A stretch of 64,000 nt of DNA, from the NCBI GenBank assembly GCA_016806645.1, contig JACSYO010001857.1, positions 124,001-188,000 of the forward strand, in the 5' to 3' direction. Under the pieces are notes generated by a model. That model did no database searches. It saw only the letters and a list, made by a program, of their open reading frames with translations, and was not told where the DNA came from. Shown in pieces: positions 60,346 through 64,000 of this stretch. Source of the stretch: Ophiodon elongatus. Its lineage: Eukaryota; Chordata; Actinopteri; Perciformes; Hexagrammidae. Position 1 is the first letter of the stretch. Each line of letters starts with the position of its first letter. The position numbers were made by a program, and so were the translations under genes.

Positions 60346-63009
60346 GTTGGAGGATTGACAACTTAAGAATGAACTGCCACAGTGTTATCACACTTTTCCC
60401 TCCCTGGCAGTATAATTGGTCAAAAACATGCCTGGGAACACGATTTAGAGGACGACGGAGAAAAATGTCACAAATTCCAACCGCAATTCTTGACGCTCTT
60501 CCAAGGAGCTGGTATCTGGTGACCGACGGTAACCGCTCTACAAAACATTCCTAGATAGGCCTTAATCGGCCGCTTGCCATCTTGAGGGAGTGAGACGTTC
60601 CAGTAGACCGAAACCGGTCGGAAAGAATCTGACAAAAATGAAAAAAACTGCAGCTCTCCCAGAAACGTCTCCTGACAGGTATTCCCATAAAGGGAGACAT
60701 GTCCAAGAAAGCTTCATTCATAAAGTAGTAGCAGTTTTACAAGTCGGCCTCTTGCTTATCCTCCACTTCAATACTGTTGACATTTTTAATGCTTTGATAT
60801 ATCCGAATAGAACTGCTGATTAACAGACCACAGTTCCTATTTGATTGTTGCTTAAAAGAGAAGACTAAGGAAATCAGACCTTTACAATATACGGAACGTT
60901 AACAGTGGGTATTCTTGGCCTTGGTTCAACAAGAACGCTTGTGGGTTAAACAACATGGTCAGCAGTAGGGGGCTTCGTTCCCACTGGTGCCACCCATGCA
61001 GCTCTCTTTGTGGAAAAGGACTTGGATAGCATTACATGGTTAAACTTGGACCTGAAGCAGAAATGCCCTCAAACTTCATTTAATGTGATTTATTAGGCGT
61101 GCCATTTTTTTTTTCTTCTTCTTTCTCTGATCACGCTTTCTTCAGAGAGTTGTCAAACATTCGTGACCACAGGCCGCTGAAGGTAATTTATGGGAGTCTC
61201 TGACCAGACTTTCCTTTCCAGTGTGGTCTCATCTGTACGGATTAAGCATGAAATTGGACAGTACAGTGGTACAAATACAGTTGAACTCAAAGTCATTGTA
61301 TTAGTCCAACCCCATTGCCAGACTAGACCGCCACTACTGGGACAAATTAGGGAAACCCGTGTACAGTGGCAAAGTGATTCATATTTTTACATCCAGTGCC
61401 AGCATTTTGAAATTCCGGCTTTCTGAAATATTTGCGCTTAGCAACAGTACAGTTGAAGTTACGGAACGATTGTTGTAATGATATAAACTACTGTCAAGGA
61501 AAGGCAAGGGACCAGGCAACTGAAACACTGGACTGGTCCATCATTGTGTAATCTCCATTTACGTTAAAGCACAAAATTCAAATGTCGGCCATAATTTGCA
61601 TGCAAGCTTTCAATCGGAAGAACTTGACCGTTCTCTGTGTCCATGAATGGGTGACCACTATTTACAACCAGCACTCCAAGGCAGCAGGTTATAGTGCCAA
61701 AGGAAAAAGTCTTCATCTGAAAACAACATGACCTAAAATATAAAAAATAAAAAAATAAACCAATGGGATCAAAATACACTGTAAAACGGAGACCCGTGGG
61801 GCAAAGGCTAATTTCTTAAACCTCTTAGCATGACGCTAACACCTTTCTGGAAGGTGATAGCACAGTACTTTAAGTGCTATCTGCGCATCTCCATTCAGTG
61901 GTTTTCCCCCCTGAACGCAGCGTTCTCAGCAGGAACACGTCAGGCCCTCGGGCCGGTCCCTGTCCACACAGGTTACTCTGCCTGCTGCTATTGGACGTCA
62001 ACAAGACCCTAAAGGCAAACACAGCCCCCTTGCTTTTCCCCTTCTTGCTCTCCTTCATTGCTCCGATTAGACCGCCCCTACGCCTCACTCCCACCTCTTG
62101 TCCTTCAGTCCTCACCTATGTCCCCCCCTCTATCTGATAATTTATGATCTCATCCCAAGTCAACGCACACATTCAGGTGTGTGAAAGACTCTTTGTTCAC
62201 AGTCTATGGAGCCATTGTCCTCCATTGAACAAACTCGGTTCTCTCTCTCTCTCTCTCAGCTCCGTCTTCAATCTGTATTCCAATCTCAGAGCCGCTCAGA
62301 GGAAGGGGGACCTGAGACTCACCTCTCACAAATCTCCACAAATCTTCCGCTCATTTTACCAGCAGATGGTTTGGCTCTCATGCCGTCCGACTTCTCCCCG
62401 TCCGCGCACGCCGGGAATCTTCACGCTCGCAGCTCAGGAGGAAATCCTGCCTTGACTTTTGTTTCGCATTATAGGAGTTCACTCATCAATTACGCCGTTG
62501 TAAATCCAATCGGCACTGAACTATGGCAGACACGGACGCTATTAATCACTGGGGCTTTGGAACGGGAGGCCTGTGCTTCTGTTTTTCCTCGCATAATTGC
62601 TGCCTTTTTTGGGATTGGAGACAAGGTCAATCTACAGTATCGCTAAACACATGTATTAGAGGAATGAAGCATAGCATTAGAGGTTATTACAGGTGCTACT
62701 GTGACGATGACACTCAGGTGAAAAACAACGAAAATTGATGGCATATTTTTTACGACTTGTTTGTCTTTCGTCTTTTGACTGTGACTCACTGGGGTTTTCA
62801 TTTCGAGGCGCTCTCTGTCAAAAGCCGCTGCCTCAGGGTGGGTGCGCCGCCTGTGGTTCATGTGTGTACATTTTTGGAACGAGTCCTTGTGGTCAGGCTG
62901 GGGAAGGACCGACATGCCACCACTGTGCTGATTTTGATCAGCCTCATGTTGCTGCTGTGCTCAGCCTGTTCGTACTGATGAGATAACACACGAGCCGCGC
63001 CGCAAACAC
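60346..63009. other. Noncoding stretch
   Basis: CTCF-like GCAGTAGGGGGC at 60962-60973; (CT)n ending in CAG at 62241-62260 that looks like an acceptor; nonrepetitive sequence at 62370-62600. No gene recognised. Confidence 0.3.
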
Positions 63010-63056
63010 ATGCCCCCCCCGCCCCGCGCCCCCCCGCCCCCAGCAGGGGTTCGTGA
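63010..63056 (-). repeat. C-tract with CCAGCAGGGG, quadruplex potential
   Basis: Runs of C8, C4, C7 and C5 separated by G or GCG, followed by 'cagcaggggttcg'. This is the same order (C-tract then CCAGCAGGGG) as at 40880-40936, but the CTCF core is incomplete here. Confidence 0.6.
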
Positions 63057-63394
63057 GCTCTGATCTCGGTTGGAATGAACGGAGTGAAAAGTGATTAGCT
63101 TTGTTCCATCCGGAGCTTGTTTGCTTCCCATCGAAATCCAATCAGTCATCCCTTTTAGCAGCATTTATCAGCATTCACTGCCTGCAACCTTCAGTTTGTT
63201 AATTGGATTGGAGGCAGGACAAAAAGAGAGAGGTGCACAGGGGAGACGCAGAACAAAAAGCAAAGACAGGTAGCAAATTAAATTGGAGATTCAGGTTTAT
63301 TATCTCCAGCGGGACGGGATGAGCCCTGAATTGTAAGCTATTTCAGTGAGGTGTGTCAGAATGAAGCCACTTCAATAACTATTTACACACCGTA

Positions 63395-63396
<2 letters not shown>

Positions 63397-63449
<53 letters not shown>

Positions 63450-63469
63450 TGCGTGCGTGCGTGTGTGTG
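63397..63469. repeat. (GT)24 followed by (GCGT) variant
   Basis: About 48 bases of GT, then gcgcgtgcgtgcgtgcgtgt. Alternating purine-pyrimidine throughout, with CpG steps in the second part that favour Z-DNA. Confidence 0.95.
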
Positions 63470-63521
63470 GCGTCTTGCAGGTGTCACAACCCTTTTCCCC
63501 CATCAGGTTTTCCTCCCGTCT

Positions 63522-63562
63522 CGCCACATGCATGCCACTCAGCGAGTGGCATGCATGTAGCG
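63522..63562. repeat. Strong hairpin, 18 of 19 pairs, 3-base loop
   Basis: Left arm CGCCACATGCATGCCACTC (63522-63540), loop AGC, right arm 63544-63562. A single mismatch lies four bases from the outer end. It starts 52 bases after the GT array. Confidence 0.8.
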
Positions 63563-64000
63563 GGCCCTAATGCTGTCGTCCCGTCTGGGACCTCTGGAGA
63601 ATGAAGGATTAATCTCCTCACCCGGACTTGTCACCGATATTGCCAATATAAGCTGGGAGAAATACAAGATCTGATTTAGATTTAGAGTAGGTTGTTATAG
63701 CATAATCCAGATGATCCTGGATTGAGCCTGTTGCGCAAATGAGCAAGGTGAAGTGCAATTTCCGACCCACCTTTAGGTGTGATGAGCAGGCTGATATCGT
63801 GGATATGATATCATTGAAAATAAGGTGCTCCAATGTTTGCTTAAATCCATTTCCAAGTCCCTCCATGTTTTTTTTTTCTCCTCCCATATCATATTGCATG
63901 CAGGGCACAAGGGCGCGCTGAATGATGTTCTGGAGGCGTGCGGGGGAACAACAGCTTTCTGAGACACTTTATGTTGGTTTGTTCCTTTAATTTATCATAT
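63563..64000. other. Noncoding stretch at window end
   Basis: No gene or repeat recognised; a T9 run at 63869-63877. Confidence 0.4.

Noticed and set aside
62241..62460. Exon after the (CT)n-CAG acceptor at 62260
   Set aside because: No donor or recognisable peptide; the CT tract alone mimics an acceptor.

Overview
The window reads as nuclear DNA of a ray-finned (teleost, probably percomorph) fish. The evidence is long CA/GT microsatellites, compound CT/ATCT tracts, at least two tRNA-derived SINE types, and several dispersed repeats that I know from percomorph genomes. These include the family opening with 'attaaagggacagttcacc', the 'ggacagcgcacattaatc' family, and an L2-type 3' tail ending in repeated 'ttatc'. 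There are no operons, no long open frames and no rRNA, tRNA or CRISPR genes. All open frames are short and most are chance or run through simple repeats.

Only one stretch looks like a real protein-coding exon. At 8447-8917 on the + strand there is a good splice acceptor, a roughly 400-base leader with four upstream ORFs (one of them a bare AUG-UAA), an ATG at 8849 in good context and 23 lysine/serine-rich codons up to a GT donor at 8918. It looks like the 5' end of a gene with a long first coding intron that fills much or all of the rest of the window. I do not recognise the gene. Two short ORFs bounded by splice-like signals at 38513-38572 and 39243-39282 are weak candidates for further exons.

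Region by region. 1-3000: CA tract and three dispersed-repeat fragments. 3600-4600: AT-rich single-copy-looking sequence with a DR1 motif. 8.4-8.9 kb: the coding exon. 9-21 kb: intron-like sequence with a CA array, a purine tract and several short hairpins. 21.9-22.8 kb: an 853-base foldback element that is almost one palindrome. 23.5-29.5 kb: dispersed repeats and an L2 tail. 29.8-36.5 kb: CA array, a poly(A)-tailed minus-strand insertion, and enhancer-like segments. 40.7-44.5 kb: C-tract with a CTCF-like site, two MITE-like elements and a CA array. 44.8-52.1 kb: a small ORF, SINEs and the longest CA array. 54.56-55.15 kb: a 29-base minisatellite of 20 copies without a single indel. 56.4-59.4 kb: repeat fragments, a SINE, a CpG-dense patch and a CT-ATCT-CT tract. 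60-64 kb: a SINE-like head, CTCF-like motifs, a GT array and a strong hairpin.

No multi-gene system is visible. The most distinctive structures are the foldback element, the indel-free minisatellite, the uORF-loaded leader exon and several strong hairpins. Conservation and expression cannot be judged from one sequence, so enhancer and exon calls beyond the 8.4-8.9 kb exon are inference.
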